Program-made: the position numbers and the translations under genes | Origin: Comamonas endophytica | GTDB lineage: Bacteria > Pseudomonadota > Gammaproteobacteria > Burkholderiales > Burkholderiaceae_C | Direction: 5' to 3' | Length of the DNA stretch: 64,000 nt | Assembly: GCF_023634805.2 (NCBI RefSeq) | Contig: NZ_CP106883.1 | Location: 62,001 to 126,000, forward strand | In this document: positions 52,342 through 61,438 of the stretch, piece by piece | Numbering within the stretch: the stretch's first letter is position 1 | Layout: every line of letters starts with the position of its first letter | The notes under the pieces: generated by a model | What the model was told of the DNA's origin: nothing | What the model saw: only the letters and a program-made list of their open reading frames with translations | Database searches by the model: none

Positions 52342-54594
52342 TCATGGTCGCTGTGTCTTTTTGATGGCATTCGGTGTTCGTCCATCAGGCGTAATGGTGT
52401 GGCTCAGGCTATCGACCAATTTCTCCATGGCTTCTATTCCATCTTCAACCGCAGCACGCTCTGTGTCTTGCAACGGGATTTCCTGAAGCATGCGCGTGAG
52501 ATTCGCCCCCGCTTCGAGCGCCTGGGCCTTGGCCGAATCTTTCGGTAAATAGAACGAGCATTTGGCACACGCCATCCGGTGTGGACATTGATCGAAGAAG
52601 TCGTAGGTGCATAACCCATGTCCCAGGTCGTAGAAACGCCAGGGCTCGCCCCGGGCAGCTGCGCCGCTGCGCACTGCATCCTGGTCGACGAGCACGGCGA
52701 TCGTGCGCAAGTTGCGCTCGAAGTACCCAGCCCGCTCGATTGAACCCGCGAGCTTAGTCGGTGTCACCGTGACGTAGTGTTGGGTGGATTGAGGTGAAGC
52801 GTGGCCGAGCCAGGCCTGCAGCTCGAATATACCCAGCGGTTCCCTGGCGTTGAAGAGCTGGCTTGCAATGGTGGCGCGCGCGCGGTGGCTGGTGATGCGA
52901 CCGCGTGCGTCTTCCAGTGGTATGCCGGCCTTCCTGCACAACAGCGGAATGAGAGCTCGGTTGAGGTATGCCCCGGCAACGCGTCTTCCGCGATGCACAA
53001 ATAGATAATCCACCACGCTACCCGTCTTAGCATCGGTCATGCTCGGATGAGGCAAGCGCTCTCGTTCCCAGGCCTCGACTGCATGGCCCACGACGGCATC
53101 AATCGGCTTCGTGAAGGCGGTGGACGTCTTGTTAACGGGCACGTCGAGAAAACACGTCGGTGAAGCAGCCACATCGTTGGGGCCTGGTTGCCAGCGGATA
53201 CAACCGATCTGCAGCCGCAGCGATTCGTCGCGGCGTAGTCCTGCGAACAGCCAGAGTACTGCCAGGGCCCGAATCATCGTGATCGGATAGCGTGTTGGTT
53301 GATCGGCACAGCCTTGCCGACTTGGGGTAGGTTTCAAGTCTTCTTCACTCAGATTGAGACCCGCCCACATTAGCTTTGCCCACGCGCCGTCGGCCACGAT
53401 GCGTGGCTGGGGTCCGATCAGTACACCGACGGCGCGCGGCAACCCGAGCGCGCGCACCGGATCGAAGCGTTGAGGGATCCACTCCCATTCCTGAAGGTCA
53501 CGGAAGAAGCTGCGAACGCTACGCAGATGCGAAGCCTTGGCAGCAGGCTTGAGCGGGTCACCACGCTGCTTCAGGTACATGCCACCGGGATTCGACCATC
53601 GGCCAATCGTCATTCGGGCAACAGTCGCCACGTATTCCAGCGCCGTCGCGCGAGTCCAGTCGGCAGGACTATTGATCTCAGGATGTATTTCGGCGAGCCA
53701 GCGACCACACTTCAGCAGCGCATAGTAGTCTCCCGTGATCGAGGAGGCAGCTCGTACGGCAGTGGCTCTCCAACGCTCGCACCACTGCAGCCACTCATCT
53801 GGGATACCGTCGGTCGCACGGTACTCGTCTGCCGGACGGCGACGATCGTTGACGCGGTGATCCAAGCCATGCGTGAGCAACTTCAGACGCACCAATGTCC
53901 GAGAGAGTGTTGCAACCCCACTGCGAATGAATGCCGCACCGGTTCGAGCAACTTGCTGCAATGTATGAAGGGTCAGGTCGTCGATACGTGGACTGCGTTG
54001 GATGAGCAGCGCGGTATAGAGCGCGTTCGAAACGCTGGGCCGATGGACCGACCTAAAACCGACCTTGCTCATCTCGTCGAAAACTTGGCGGTTGGCGTGC
54101 TCTACGGCTTCGCGTCCGAACACCTTGATCGCGAGGCGGTACGGGAAGAAGCGTCCGATCTCCGGGATCCGATCAAAGCCGCACAGGAGATAGGCCACTG
54201 CGATAACGTACTGGCGGCAGTTGCCGTTGCCCCCGTAGCGACTTCGGAAGGCCGCTTCGCTGCTGCACAGCACGTCGAGCCAGTCATCACTGGTCCATCC
54301 CCAGTAGGCGATACCGCGGTATTGCATCTCGACAATCACAAGGTGAATCACAGAATTGCGTGGCGCCTGTGCGGCAGGTATGCGTTCCAGCAGTTCGTGA
54401 AGCGGGCATAACAGTCGCGCCAGTGCTTTACGGGACGCTGTGGGCCATTGCCGTCCATGGCTAGCGAAGTGCACGCGAAGCACCTCCAGTGCCGCACGCT
54501 CGTTGGCAGCAAGCACAGGGCTTTGTTCCTTGAGCGAAAACGACTTTTGCGGTATCGCATTCGCCGGCGCGATCGCGTTCGCCACATTGCTCAT
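52342..54594 (-). CDS. Large tyrosine recombinase (TnpB of the Tn554 type)
   Basis: Encodes 750 aa. The catalytic domain lies at about 440-640: first Arg in LFAGLRRDESLRLQIG, His-x-x-Arg in RITSHRARATIASQL and the His/Tyr end WLGHASPQSTQHYVTVT. A Cys/His cluster near the C-terminus (CPHRMACAKCSFYLP) resembles the zinc-binding tail of TnpB. It overlaps the upstream tnpA-like gene by four bases. Confidence 0.88.
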   Translation of the reverse strand: MSNVANAIAPANAIPQKSFSLKEQSPVLAANERAALEVLRVHFASHGRQWPTASRKALARLLCPLHELLERIPAAQAPRNSVIHLVIVEMQYRGIAYWGWTSDDWLDVLCSSEAAFRSRYGGNGNCRQYVIAVAYLLCGFDRIPEIGRFFPYRLAIKVFGREAVEHANRQVFDEMSKVGFRSVHRPSVSNALYTALLIQRSPRIDDLTLHTLQQVARTGAAFIRSGVATLSRTLVRLKLLTHGLDHRVNDRRRPADEYRATDGIPDEWLQWCERWRATAVRAASSITGDYYALLKCGRWLAEIHPEINSPADWTRATALEYVATVARMTIGRWSNPGGMYLKQRGDPLKPAAKASHLRSVRSFFRDLQEWEWIPQRFDPVRALGLPRAVGVLIGPQPRIVADGAWAKLMWAGLNLSEEDLKPTPSRQGCADQPTRYPITMIRALAVLWLFAGLRRDESLRLQIGCIRWQPGPNDVAASPTCFLDVPVNKTSTAFTKPIDAVVGHAVEAWERERLPHPSMTDAKTGSVVDYLFVHRGRRVAGAYLNRALIPLLCRKAGIPLEDARGRITSHRARATIASQLFNAREPLGIFELQAWLGHASPQSTQHYVTVTPTKLAGSIERAGYFERNLRTIAVLVDQDAVRSGAAARGEPWRFYDLGHGLCTYDFFDQCPHRMACAKCSFYLPKDSAKAQALEAGANLTRMLQEIPLQDTERAAVEDGIEAMEKLVDSLSHTITPDGRTPNAIKKTQRP

Positions 54595-55628
54595 GCTGAG
54601 CCTCCCCGGAGTTGGTCCAGTCGTGCCTCATGGACCGCAGCCATGCTGCGGGTAAACCGGTCTGAGAGATCACGCGCGCTCAGATGAATGTAGAGCAAGG
54701 TCGATTGAATGCAGCGATGGCCGGCAAAACGGGCGATCTCCTGGATGTCCCAGCCAGCACGTGCCAGGTCCGTCAGGCAGAGGTGACGGAAGCTGTGGGT
54801 CGTCAGTGCGGGCACCCCGGCGTGCAACGCGAGCCTGTGTACTACTTTCGACCAAGTCCACTTGGTCAGGGGCGTCGCTCGATTGCGTGAGGACTCCGAT
54901 AGGAACAATGGACCTCGCGGGCTGCCCAAGCGACGACGTTCGGTAAGGTAGGCCACGTAGAGCTCTGCGCTCACCACCGAGTAGGGGACAATTCGCTCCT
55001 GCCGGGTCTTGGTCGTCTCGGCCCGAATGCGAAGCAGGCGTCTTGCCGGATCGATGTCTCCCGTGGCAAGCGAACACAGTTCCTCCCGACGCAGCGCACA
55101 GTCATACGCAAGGGCGAGCATCAAGCGGTTGCGGACTGGCTCGCTGCGCGCCGTGCACAGTAAAGCCTGCCAATCCGAATCGTCGGGAATCCAGGGAAGC
55201 CGCCGCTGAATGGGGATGAGGCCGCGTTGTCCGACACCGAACCCACCGGAAGCGGCTCCGCGTCGCCCGCGCGCGACAGGATTCGTTGTGCGCACACCCT
55301 CTTCGACCAAGTAGTCATAGAACAACCGGACAACGGTGAGCCGATGGCGGATGGAAGCGTTGGAAAGAGCGGAGACGGTGCTGGAAGGGACCTCCACGCC
55401 ACAGGAGCGCCCAGCCAGTTCGCGCACGTAAGCAGCGATCTGAGCGCTCCCAACACTTGTGACATTCAACTCCATCCGTCGACAGAAACCGAGGTAGTGA
55501 TCCAGCCCACGCGCGTAGGCGGCGACGGTATTGGGAGCTCTTAGCAGATCAACCTGCAAGGACACCCACGCGTACGCAAGGGCATCGCTGCAGAGGTTCG
55601 CCAACGCACGCCAAGGTTCTGTAGACAT
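54591..55628 (-). CDS. Tyrosine recombinase (TnpA of the Tn554 type)
   Basis: Encodes 345 aa. The SAM-like DNA-binding N-domain (NTVAAYARGLDHYLGFCRRM) is followed by catalytic residues: Arg in CALRREELCSL, His-x-x-Arg in LTTHSFRHLCLTDL, and the tyrosine end FAGHRCIQSTLLYIHL. First gene of the recombinase operon, 73 bp from the right end of the element. Confidence 0.9.
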   Translation of the reverse strand: MSTEPWRALANLCSDALAYAWVSLQVDLLRAPNTVAAYARGLDHYLGFCRRMELNVTSVGSAQIAAYVRELAGRSCGVEVPSSTVSALSNASIRHRLTVVRLFYDYLVEEGVRTTNPVARGRRGAASGGFGVGQRGLIPIQRRLPWIPDDSDWQALLCTARSEPVRNRLMLALAYDCALRREELCSLATGDIDPARRLLRIRAETTKTRQERIVPYSVVSAELYVAYLTERRRLGSPRGPLFLSESSRNRATPLTKWTWSKVVHRLALHAGVPALTTHSFRHLCLTDLARAGWDIQEIARFAGHRCIQSTLLYIHLSARDLSDRFTRSMAAVHEARLDQLRGGSA

Positions 55629-55683
55629 CGTGCCTCCTGGGGATTGCCTACGCTACTCCAGTTGGGCACGGCAGTCAGTCAGA

Positions 55684-55696
55684 CATTCCACGTAAT
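55684..55696. repeat. Right end inverted repeat of the ars transposon
   Basis: CATTCCACGTAAT, partner of 47277-47289, five bases inside the right break in umuC. Confidence 0.75.
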
Positions 55697-55701
55697 AGAT
55701 A

Positions 55702-56878
55702 GGCCAAGGCGCTTGGAATCAAGATGGGCCAGCCGCACTTCGAGATCCGGCACCTGGAGCAGAGCGCTGGACTTGTCTGCCTGTCAGCGAATTTCGAGCT
55801 CTACGGCGACATCAGTGACCGGATGATGACGCTGGCTGCTGGCCTGGGTCCTCTGCAGGAGATCTATTCCATCGACGAGAGCTATGTCGGCGACTTGGAG
55901 GGCGTTCGCGACCTGACGCAGCGCGCTTGGGCGGTCCGCTCGCGCATCCACCGCTGGACCAGCATTCCGACCTGTGTCGGCCTGGCACCCACGAAGACGC
56001 TGGCCAAGTTGTGTAACCACGTGGCCAAGGACGCTGAGCGCAAGCCGGGAAGCTACCCCAAGGAGTTTGCCCAGGTATGCAACTGGGCAGAAATGTCGGC
56101 AGCCGCACGCCAGGATATTCTCCAGCGCACGGCTGCGGCGGAAGTCTGGGGCATTGGCCGCAGGATCGCGGCCCAGCTGGCGGAGCAGGGAATCCTGACG
56201 GCCTGGGATGTTGCCCGGATGCCCCCGGGCAAGGCCCGCAGGGAGTGGAGCGTGGTGCTCGAGCGCACCGTACTCGAGCTACAGGGCATGAGCTGCATCA
56301 GCCTGGAGCAGGCGCCGCCGCCGAAGAAGCAGATTGCCAGCACGCGCAGCTTTGGCCAGGCAATCACCGATTTGCCGCCGCTGATCGAGGCGGTGAGCGA
56401 ATTTGCTACGCGCGCCGCGGAGAAACTGCGCGCCGGCGGCCAGCGCGCCGGTGCGCTGCAGGTCTTTGCGCATACCTCGCCGTTTCGCCCGGGACCGCGC
56501 TTTTACCGCTCGGCCACCATCCAGCTGCAGCCTGCCTCATCAGACACCAAGGTGCTGGTGGGCGCAGCCGTTGCGGGCCTGCGCTCGATCTATGAGCCTG
56601 GCTACCAACTGGCCAAGGCTGGGGTGATGCTGCTGGACTTGGCAGCCCCCGGGCCGGAGCAGCAGGCGCTGGATTTCGCAGTGCCGGGCCCAGTGCGCGA
56701 CCAGAGCCCGCTGATGGAAGTGATGGATCGAATCAACGGTCGCTGGGGCAAGGCCACGGTGCATGTGGCCAGCACCGGGAATGCCGAGAAAGCCGTATCC
56801 GATTGGAGGATGAGACCAGAGCGCCGGACCCCAAGGTACACCACGGTTCTGGATGAGGTGCCGATTGCACGCGCTTAA
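55702..56878 (+). pseudogene. umuC: umuC, 3' fragment (disrupted)
   Basis: Resumes the umuC frame at EAKALGIKMGQPHFEIRHLE and runs to the natural end. It holds the Y-family catalytic residues YSIDESYVGD, the HhH and little-finger regions (AEVWGIGRRIAAQLAEQGIL) and the PLMEVMDRINGRWGKATVHV tail. An ATG at 55724 could give a truncated 384-residue protein without the first catalytic Asp. With the 5' piece it would make about 424 residues, the normal UmuC length. Confidence 0.92.
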
Positions 56879-57177
56879 GGGCACTGCAGCGGAATCTGCG
56901 CAGCAAGCGCACGGCCTTGGAGGCTCCCTCCCCTCCTGGAGCTTCTTGACCTATGGGCTTCGCCCTTCCCCCCTTTAGTACACACCTTGCCGTAGGCGTC
57001 CCTTAACTTGTGCCAGCTGCTGACGGTATCAATCGGCGCAGCGCTGGCATGGACCAGTTCACACTCCACTAATATATATACTTATATATATACATACCTG
57101 CACCTGTCTCTTCTCATTTGCGCGAGTGAGCTCTGTCATCAACGATGCTCGAGTTAGTTTGAGCCTGACTTGCAAGT
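56879..57177. other. Non-coding spacer between two umuC ends
   Basis: About 300 bp with no gene. It contains the first TATATA-rich repeat (57069-57096) and otherwise low-information sequence. Confidence 0.4.
57069..57096. repeat. TATATA-rich repeat 1
   Basis: Two runs of TA dinucleotides in otherwise GC-rich DNA, followed on the plus strand by a pyrimidine-rich stretch (CCTGCACCTGTCTCTTCTC). Confidence 0.7.
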
Positions 57178-57514
57178 AATCCAAGGTGCTGGGGAGCGCG
57201 GCTGTTGCGGGCCTGTGCTCGATCTACGCGCCGGGTTACCAGCTGGCCAAGGCGGGGGACATGCTGCTGCACTTGGCGGGAATGGGTCCCGAGCAGCGGG
57301 CCCTCGACTTCGCGGCGCCGGGCCTGACGCGCAGCCAAAACCCGCTGATGGAAGTTATGGACCGGATCAACGGACGCTGGGCAAAGCTGCGGTACATGTC
57401 GCCAGCACAAGGAATGCCGAAGGTCGAGTTCGGCTGGAGGATGAGGCAGGCGCTCCAGACACCTCGGTATACGACGGCACTGGACAGTTGCCGATTGCGC
57501 ATGCCTACATGTGA
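57178..57514 (+). pseudogene. Degenerate second umuC 3' end
   Basis: A diverged copy of the last 110 codons of umuC: VAGLCSIYAPGYQLAKAGDM and PLMEVMDRINGRWAKLRYMS parallel the segment 56560-56875 of the split umuC, with many substitutions and at least one frame slip near 57385. No corresponding 5' part is present. It is likely the tail of a second umuC left by recombination rather than a simple duplication, given its divergence. Confidence 0.85.
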
Positions 57515-57551
57515 AGGCTCCGAAGGCGTCATAGTCAAACGGATTCACTCG

Positions 57552-57597
57552 AATATATATACCTATATATATTTATATATACGTATATATATACCTA
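57552..57597. repeat. TATATA-rich repeat 2
   Basis: The longest cluster, four TA runs separated by CC, TT and CG, ending TATATATACCTACC and then CACAATTGTCTTG. Confidence 0.7.
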
Positions 57598-57707
57598 CCA
57601 CAATTGTCTTGCTGGCTCTTCCTGTGGTTGTCTACTCGAGTGTCCTGTCGTACAACGATGCCTCCCTAAAAGTGGCATGCGTTTGGGGCAGTAAAATCCC
57701 CGGCAGG

Positions 57708-59078
57708 TTACCTCGGCCGTCCTGCGTCAATCCACCTTTGGGTCATGCCCCGCGCGAGGTTGTAGCGAGCGCAGTTGTATTGCTCCATATGATCTAGCTC
57801 TGTGTTAGCTATGACGCGCAGCGCAGCAAGGTCAGCAGCGTCGACAGGCACCTGCAAAAATGCGTCTTCCAGCGTTCGGCCGTAAAAGACAACGAACTGC
57901 ATGAGCTCATTGAGGGCCTGGCGGTATCGGGCGCGAAGCGGATCGGGTACGCCCAGGGAGGCTCGCAGCACGCTGTACTTCTCAATCGAGCGACGGTAGA
58001 TAAATTCAAACAGCTCCACAGCTGCAGCGACATTGCGCTGTTCGTAGACGCCAAGCATGGCGGTCGCATAGTCGTTGCGCTCCACATCCAGGAAAGACAG
58101 CGGCGCGCAGTTGTACAGCATGAGCGGCATGTTGGCGCTCAGCCTGCTCGTGCGCTTGTTGCCATCCGCAAAGGGTTGTAGATAGGCTACGTTGACCCAT
58201 AGGAAGAATGCTGCTTCCACCGGGTTACGGATGTGTCGGACCTTGTCGATGATGACCTTGAGCGTTTCTTCCAAGAGGGTGGGGATGTTGCTCGGGGTGT
58301 ACACAGAGCCGTGGATGTTCACCACGCGCTGGCGGATGCTGCCAATGTCGCGCGAGTCCTTCAAAAGGTCCTTCATCAACTTGGCTTGCAGGTCAACAAT
58401 GATGGGCACGGTAATGCCCTGTGTCGGCACAGCATCGACCATGAACTCGATGGCGTTCTTGTGGTTGAGCAGCATCAAGGTGTCTTCATCGAGGGGACCC
58501 ACTTGCTCACCGAGCTCAAAGAGCTCCTTGGTATCTAGCAAACTCTTGCTATTGCCCTCCAGTCGCGATGACGACCAGGACAGGTCGATGAGCAGCTGCT
58601 CCAGAACCTCGCGCGCATAGGTTCCTGCGGGCTGCTGATCACGACTGCGACCGGCATTGAACAGCTCGGTGGCCAACTGCTGCGGCAGCAAGCTGGATTG
58701 GTTCGGGATGTAGTTACCCAAAAAACTGCTTTCATAACCCACCAGAGTACGTGTTCCGAGAGGCGCAAGAAGCGTTTCGACCAAGGGCATCGCAACGGGC
58801 GACCAACGCAGCGGACCAGGCCCCGCTGGCATGGGCGCGGCTGCAGTCGAAACTCGCAGTGCCGCTCTGGCCGCATCGGTGGCCACGTAGCGAGTGGACC
58901 GACCATCCCCCAGCTTTTCCAGAAATCCCGTGGTCAGGAGGTCTCGCAAATCCCGGTTGATAGTGGGCCGGGAAACTTGGAGGGCTTGCTCCAGTGCGCC
59001 GGGCTGTATAGGCCCGCTGGCAGCAAGGACCAAGCGCAGCAACGCATGGTGACGAGGCAACAGACGGGGGGTGCTCAT
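57708..59078 (-). CDS. Fic-domain protein with N-terminal HTH and a Gln in place of the catalytic His
   Basis: Encodes 456 aa. An N-terminal winged HTH (HALLRLVLAASGPIQPGALE, SRPTINRDLRDLLTTGFL) is followed by a Fic domain. The alpha-inhibitory motif SSSRLEGN (about 169-176) is intact. The active-site loop reads LQPFADGNKRTSR (about 299-311): the HPFxxGNxR histidine is Gln (codon CAA), while the Pro-Phe, Asp-Gly-Asn and Arg are kept. Fic proteins transfer AMP or other groups to targets; loss of the His would block usual AMPylation. Repeats upstream of the start suggest autoregulation through the HTH. Confidence 0.88.
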   Translation of the reverse strand: MSTPRLLPRHHALLRLVLAASGPIQPGALEQALQVSRPTINRDLRDLLTTGFLEKLGDGRSTRYVATDAARAALRVSTAAAPMPAGPGPLRWSPVAMPLVETLLAPLGTRTLVGYESSFLGNYIPNQSSLLPQQLATELFNAGRSRDQQPAGTYAREVLEQLLIDLSWSSSRLEGNSKSLLDTKELFELGEQVGPLDEDTLMLLNHKNAIEFMVDAVPTQGITVPIIVDLQAKLMKDLLKDSRDIGSIRQRVVNIHGSVYTPSNIPTLLEETLKVIIDKVRHIRNPVEAAFFLWVNVAYLQPFADGNKRTSRLSANMPLMLYNCAPLSFLDVERNDYATAMLGVYEQRNVAAAVELFEFIYRRSIEKYSVLRASLGVPDPLRARYRQALNELMQFVVFYGRTLEDAFLQVPVDAADLAALRVIANTELDHMEQYNCARYNLARGMTQRWIDAGRPR

Positions 59079-59095
59079 GAAATAAAGATTCTCTT

Positions 59096-59194
59096 CAATC
59101 TTGTCAGCTGATAAGATTATGGGCGTAAACTCATCAAAATGACAAGATTAGACACTAATCTAATCGGCCGGATAGGTTTATGACAAGATTATTG
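59096..59194. promoter_or_regulatory. Cluster of TGAYAAGATTA operators upstream of the fic gene
   Basis: AATCTTGTCA-gc-TGATAAGATT (59097-59118) is a near-perfect palindrome 18 bp before the fic start. Further copies TGACAAGATTAG (59140-59151) and TGACAAGATTATTG (59181-59194) follow at about 41-bp steps, with GATTAG-aca-CTAATC at 59146-59160 between. They are probably binding sites for the Fic protein's own HTH. Confidence 0.7.
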
Positions 59195-59235
59195 ATGGCA
59201 GTGAACCACCGATGCATCAGGAGCACATGTTTGTA

Positions 59236-59260
59236 GTATATATATAGGTATATATATACC
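59236..59260. repeat. TATATA-rich repeat 3
   Basis: GTATATATATAGG then TATATATATACC, a dyad of two TA runs around a GG. Confidence 0.7.
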
Positions 59261-59463
59261 TTCGAATTTCATGTCTTTTCCATGTTCAACCAGCAATGAT
59301 TCAGGTTGCCAAAAGTGTTCGACCCAATTGCGGAGCAAGAAGTCGCTAATAGGGTTGCCATGAGATGGCTACGGCTTCGTTCTACGCGGGCAATCACGTA
59401 AGAAGACGCCACACCCTTTCCACTCTGGTATCGAACACATGACAATTTCAAAACCAAATCTTC

Positions 59464-59480
59464 TTATATATATATACCTA
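59464..59480. repeat. TATATA-rich repeat 4
   Basis: TTATATATATATACCTA followed by the pyrimidine-rich CTTCTTCTCTC; shares TATATATACCTAC with repeat 2. Confidence 0.7.
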
Positions 59481-59650
59481 CTTCTTCTCTCGCGTTGGAT
59501 CTTAGCCAGTCTTGTGATTGCAAAAAAGGGAGGATGCCTGCGGCAGGCAGCTGGCAACTTGGCCAGTAGGAGGAGGATGTACGCAGGCCTGGGGCGTGCG
59601 CTCTGTCCTGACGCGTCCTGCGCGGAAATCTCGATATGCACACTACCAAA

Positions 59651-59676
59651 AACATATGTATATACATATATACTTA
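59651..59676. repeat. TATATA-rich repeat 5
   Basis: ACATATGTATATACATATAT, less regular, followed by a pyrimidine-rich TTGTTTCTCTAC. Confidence 0.6.
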
Positions 59677-59842
59677 GCAGTTGTTTCTCTACGTCATACA
59701 GACCCTCAGGAGTCGCAGAAGCACCCTACGAACGGATTCTTAGCTCCACTTCTGCCCAAAGTCTGATTGTGCTTCCAACACTGGCTGCTGGAAAATTCAG
59801 GCACTGCGATGAGTTTGTCGCAGGGTATTGAAGGAGATAGCG

Positions 59843-59989
59843 ATGAAGCGTAATTTGGTAATCAATAGCGAAATCACTACGGCATTGAACCGGGCAACAA
59901 GTCCCACACCGGGCCAAGGAGACGGCTGGCCAAGCAAAACCGGGGAAGATTCTGGTGGCGGCCGCTGGAACAATCCGCCAAGGAAGTAA
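59843..59989 (+). CDS. Short hypothetical protein (48 aa)
   Basis: MKRNLVINSEITTALNRATS then PTPGQGDGWPSKTGEDSGGG and a basic RWNNPPRK end. An AGGAG ribosome site at ideal spacing (six bases) supports translation. The sequence is small, hydrophilic and Gly/Pro-rich. Similar Gly/Pro-rich short proteins occur in many proteobacteria without known function. The coding call rests on the ribosome site and residue composition; no family was identified. Confidence 0.5.
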   Translation: MKRNLVINSEITTALNRATSPTPGQGDGWPSKTGEDSGGGRWNNPPRK

Positions 59990-60324
59990 CTTTTCTTGGT
60001 CGACACTGGCGAGCATTCCGCGTTGGTGACCTACCAGTGATCGAAAGAGTCGATTGCGGCAGGGCCCCCAATGTTGTGCATCCATAGCAGTGTCAATGCG
60101 ACACCCCCGAAAATCCAGCCATCTCGAGTTGGGCCGTGATCGAACGGCTGAGCCATCGAAAGCAGGTATGGAGCGCAGACAGGTTGGCGGTATTTGTGAA
60201 AAAGCCAGTGGTGGTGATGCACCGGGCAATGGTGCTGCAGTGCGATCGCCTTGACTCAAGCGTATGAGCGCGCGAGGGTGAAAACTCCGTGCTAATCGAC
60301 AGTATCCAACGTATGCTCGGCTAC
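59990..60324. other. Gap before mrr with no clear gene
   Basis: About 330 bp. On the minus strand a 63-codon frame (60031-60222) with a hydrophobic segment can be read but has no ribosome site and starts at GTG. It should contain the mrr promoter. Confidence 0.35.
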
Positions 60325-61236
60325 ATGGCCATACCTGATTACCAAACCTGCATGCTTCCGTTCCTTCGCCACTTAGGAGATGGAAAAGAACATTCTTTAA
60401 GGGACACAGAAGAGGCGCTTGCTGAGCACTTCAACCTAACCCCTGCCGAGAGAGCTGAACTTCTGCCAAGTGGACAACAAGGAATTTTTAAAAACCGTAT
60501 TGGCTGGGCAAGGACATACCTAAAAAAGGCCGCTCTGATCGAAGCTCCGAAGCGAGCCGTTTTCAAAATTACAGAGCGCGGCCTGCAGACTTTGGCATCA
60601 AATCCAAAAAGAATTGACGCAAGATTTCTAGAGCAATGGCCCGAGTTCATTGAATTTAGGGATATATCCAGAGCCAGTATATTACAAGAGCAGCCTGTTG
60701 ATTTACCAATAACAACAACGACTCCTGAAGAAACTATCGAGAACGCCTATCAAGGATTAAGAGAGCAACTTGCTCAAGAGCTGCTGGCAAAAATTTTGTC
60801 TTGTTCACCGACGTTCTTCGAACAGCTTGTCGTCGAGCTTCTCGTAAAAATGGGCTATGGCGGATCGCGCCGAGATGCTGGCGAGCGAATTGGTCAAACT
60901 GGAGACGGTGGTATTGACGGAATTATCAAAGAGGACCGGCTTGGTCTTGATACGATCTTTATTCAAGCTAAACGTTGGCAGGGATCGGTTGGCAGGCCAG
61001 AAATTCAAAAATTTGTTGGCGCATTGCAAGGTCAGCGTGCACGCAAAGGCGTTTTTATTACAACCTCTTATTATACGACTGATGCGATAGATTACGTGAC
61101 ACGTATTGATACGAAGGTGGTTCTCATAGACGGTAAGCAATTATCCGGGTTAATGATTGATTTCGATATTGGTGTTTCGGTCGCATCTTCATTTGTTGTC
61201 AAACGCATTGATTCAGATTATTTCGAGGAAAGTTAA
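60325..61236 (+). CDS. mrr: Mrr-family type IV restriction endonuclease
   Basis: Encodes 303 aa from the ATG at 60325, matching the 304 aa of E. coli Mrr; a GTG at 60289 would add 12 residues. The N-terminal winged domain (MAIPDYQTCMLPFLRHLGDG, PSGQQGIFKNRIGWARTYLK) recognises DNA. The C-terminal Mrr_cat PD-(D/E)xK domain has LVVELLVKMGYGG, TGDGGIDGIIKED and FIQAKRWQGSVGRPEIQKF. Mrr cuts methylated DNA and guards against modified phage or foreign DNA. Confidence 0.92.
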   Translation: MAIPDYQTCMLPFLRHLGDGKEHSLRDTEEALAEHFNLTPAERAELLPSGQQGIFKNRIGWARTYLKKAALIEAPKRAVFKITERGLQTLASNPKRIDARFLEQWPEFIEFRDISRASILQEQPVDLPITTTTPEETIENAYQGLREQLAQELLAKILSCSPTFFEQLVVELLVKMGYGGSRRDAGERIGQTGDGGIDGIIKEDRLGLDTIFIQAKRWQGSVGRPEIQKFVGALQGQRARKGVFITTSYYTTDAIDYVTRIDTKVVLIDGKQLSGLMIDFDIGVSVASSFVVKRIDSDYFEES

Positions 61237-61423
61237 TACTTGTTTATGTAGCGAATCCCGTCAACCCGCATTCTCCAGCGATCAAGCGTCAGATAAATTT
61301 GGCTAATGCTGGCGAATACATGGAGCATTAGACATACGGCTGCAGTGGTCGTTTCCATGTGCTCCGTAGTGCTTCAAACCCAACGCCAGCTTATCAAGCA
61401 TTCCTTCCCCCTCTGCCTCTCTC

Positions 61424-61438
61424 AATATATATATATAT
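61424..61438. repeat. TATATA-rich repeat 6
   Basis: A single run of seven AT dinucleotides after a pyrimidine-rich CCCTCTGCCTCTCTC. Confidence 0.65.

Larger units (their letters stand above)
47278..55701. mobile_element. Tn554-like tyrosine-recombinase transposon carrying arsenic resistance, inserted in umuC
   Basis: An 8.4-kb insertion splits umuC. Joining 47277 to 55702 restores an unbroken frame across the site (SDEAKALGIKMGQP), so the ends are well defined to within a few bases of microhomology. Near both ends lies a 13-bp imperfect inverted repeat. Cargo is arsR, two arsenate reductase genes, arsB, arsH and an MFS gene. Two overlapping tyrosine recombinase genes (345 and 750 aa) resemble TnpA and TnpB of Tn554. 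No TnpC-like gene was found. No target duplication is evident, which also fits Tn554-type insertion. Confidence 0.85.
59195..59842. other. Non-coding region with three TATATA-rich repeats
   Basis: About 650 bp without a convincing gene on either strand; the longer open frames have unusual composition and no ribosome sites. It holds repeats 3-5. Confidence 0.4.

Noticed and set aside
59726..60259. 177-codon minus-strand frame between fic and mrr
   Set aside because: Composition is erratic, no ribosome site is present, and it overlaps the better-supported small gene on the plus strand.
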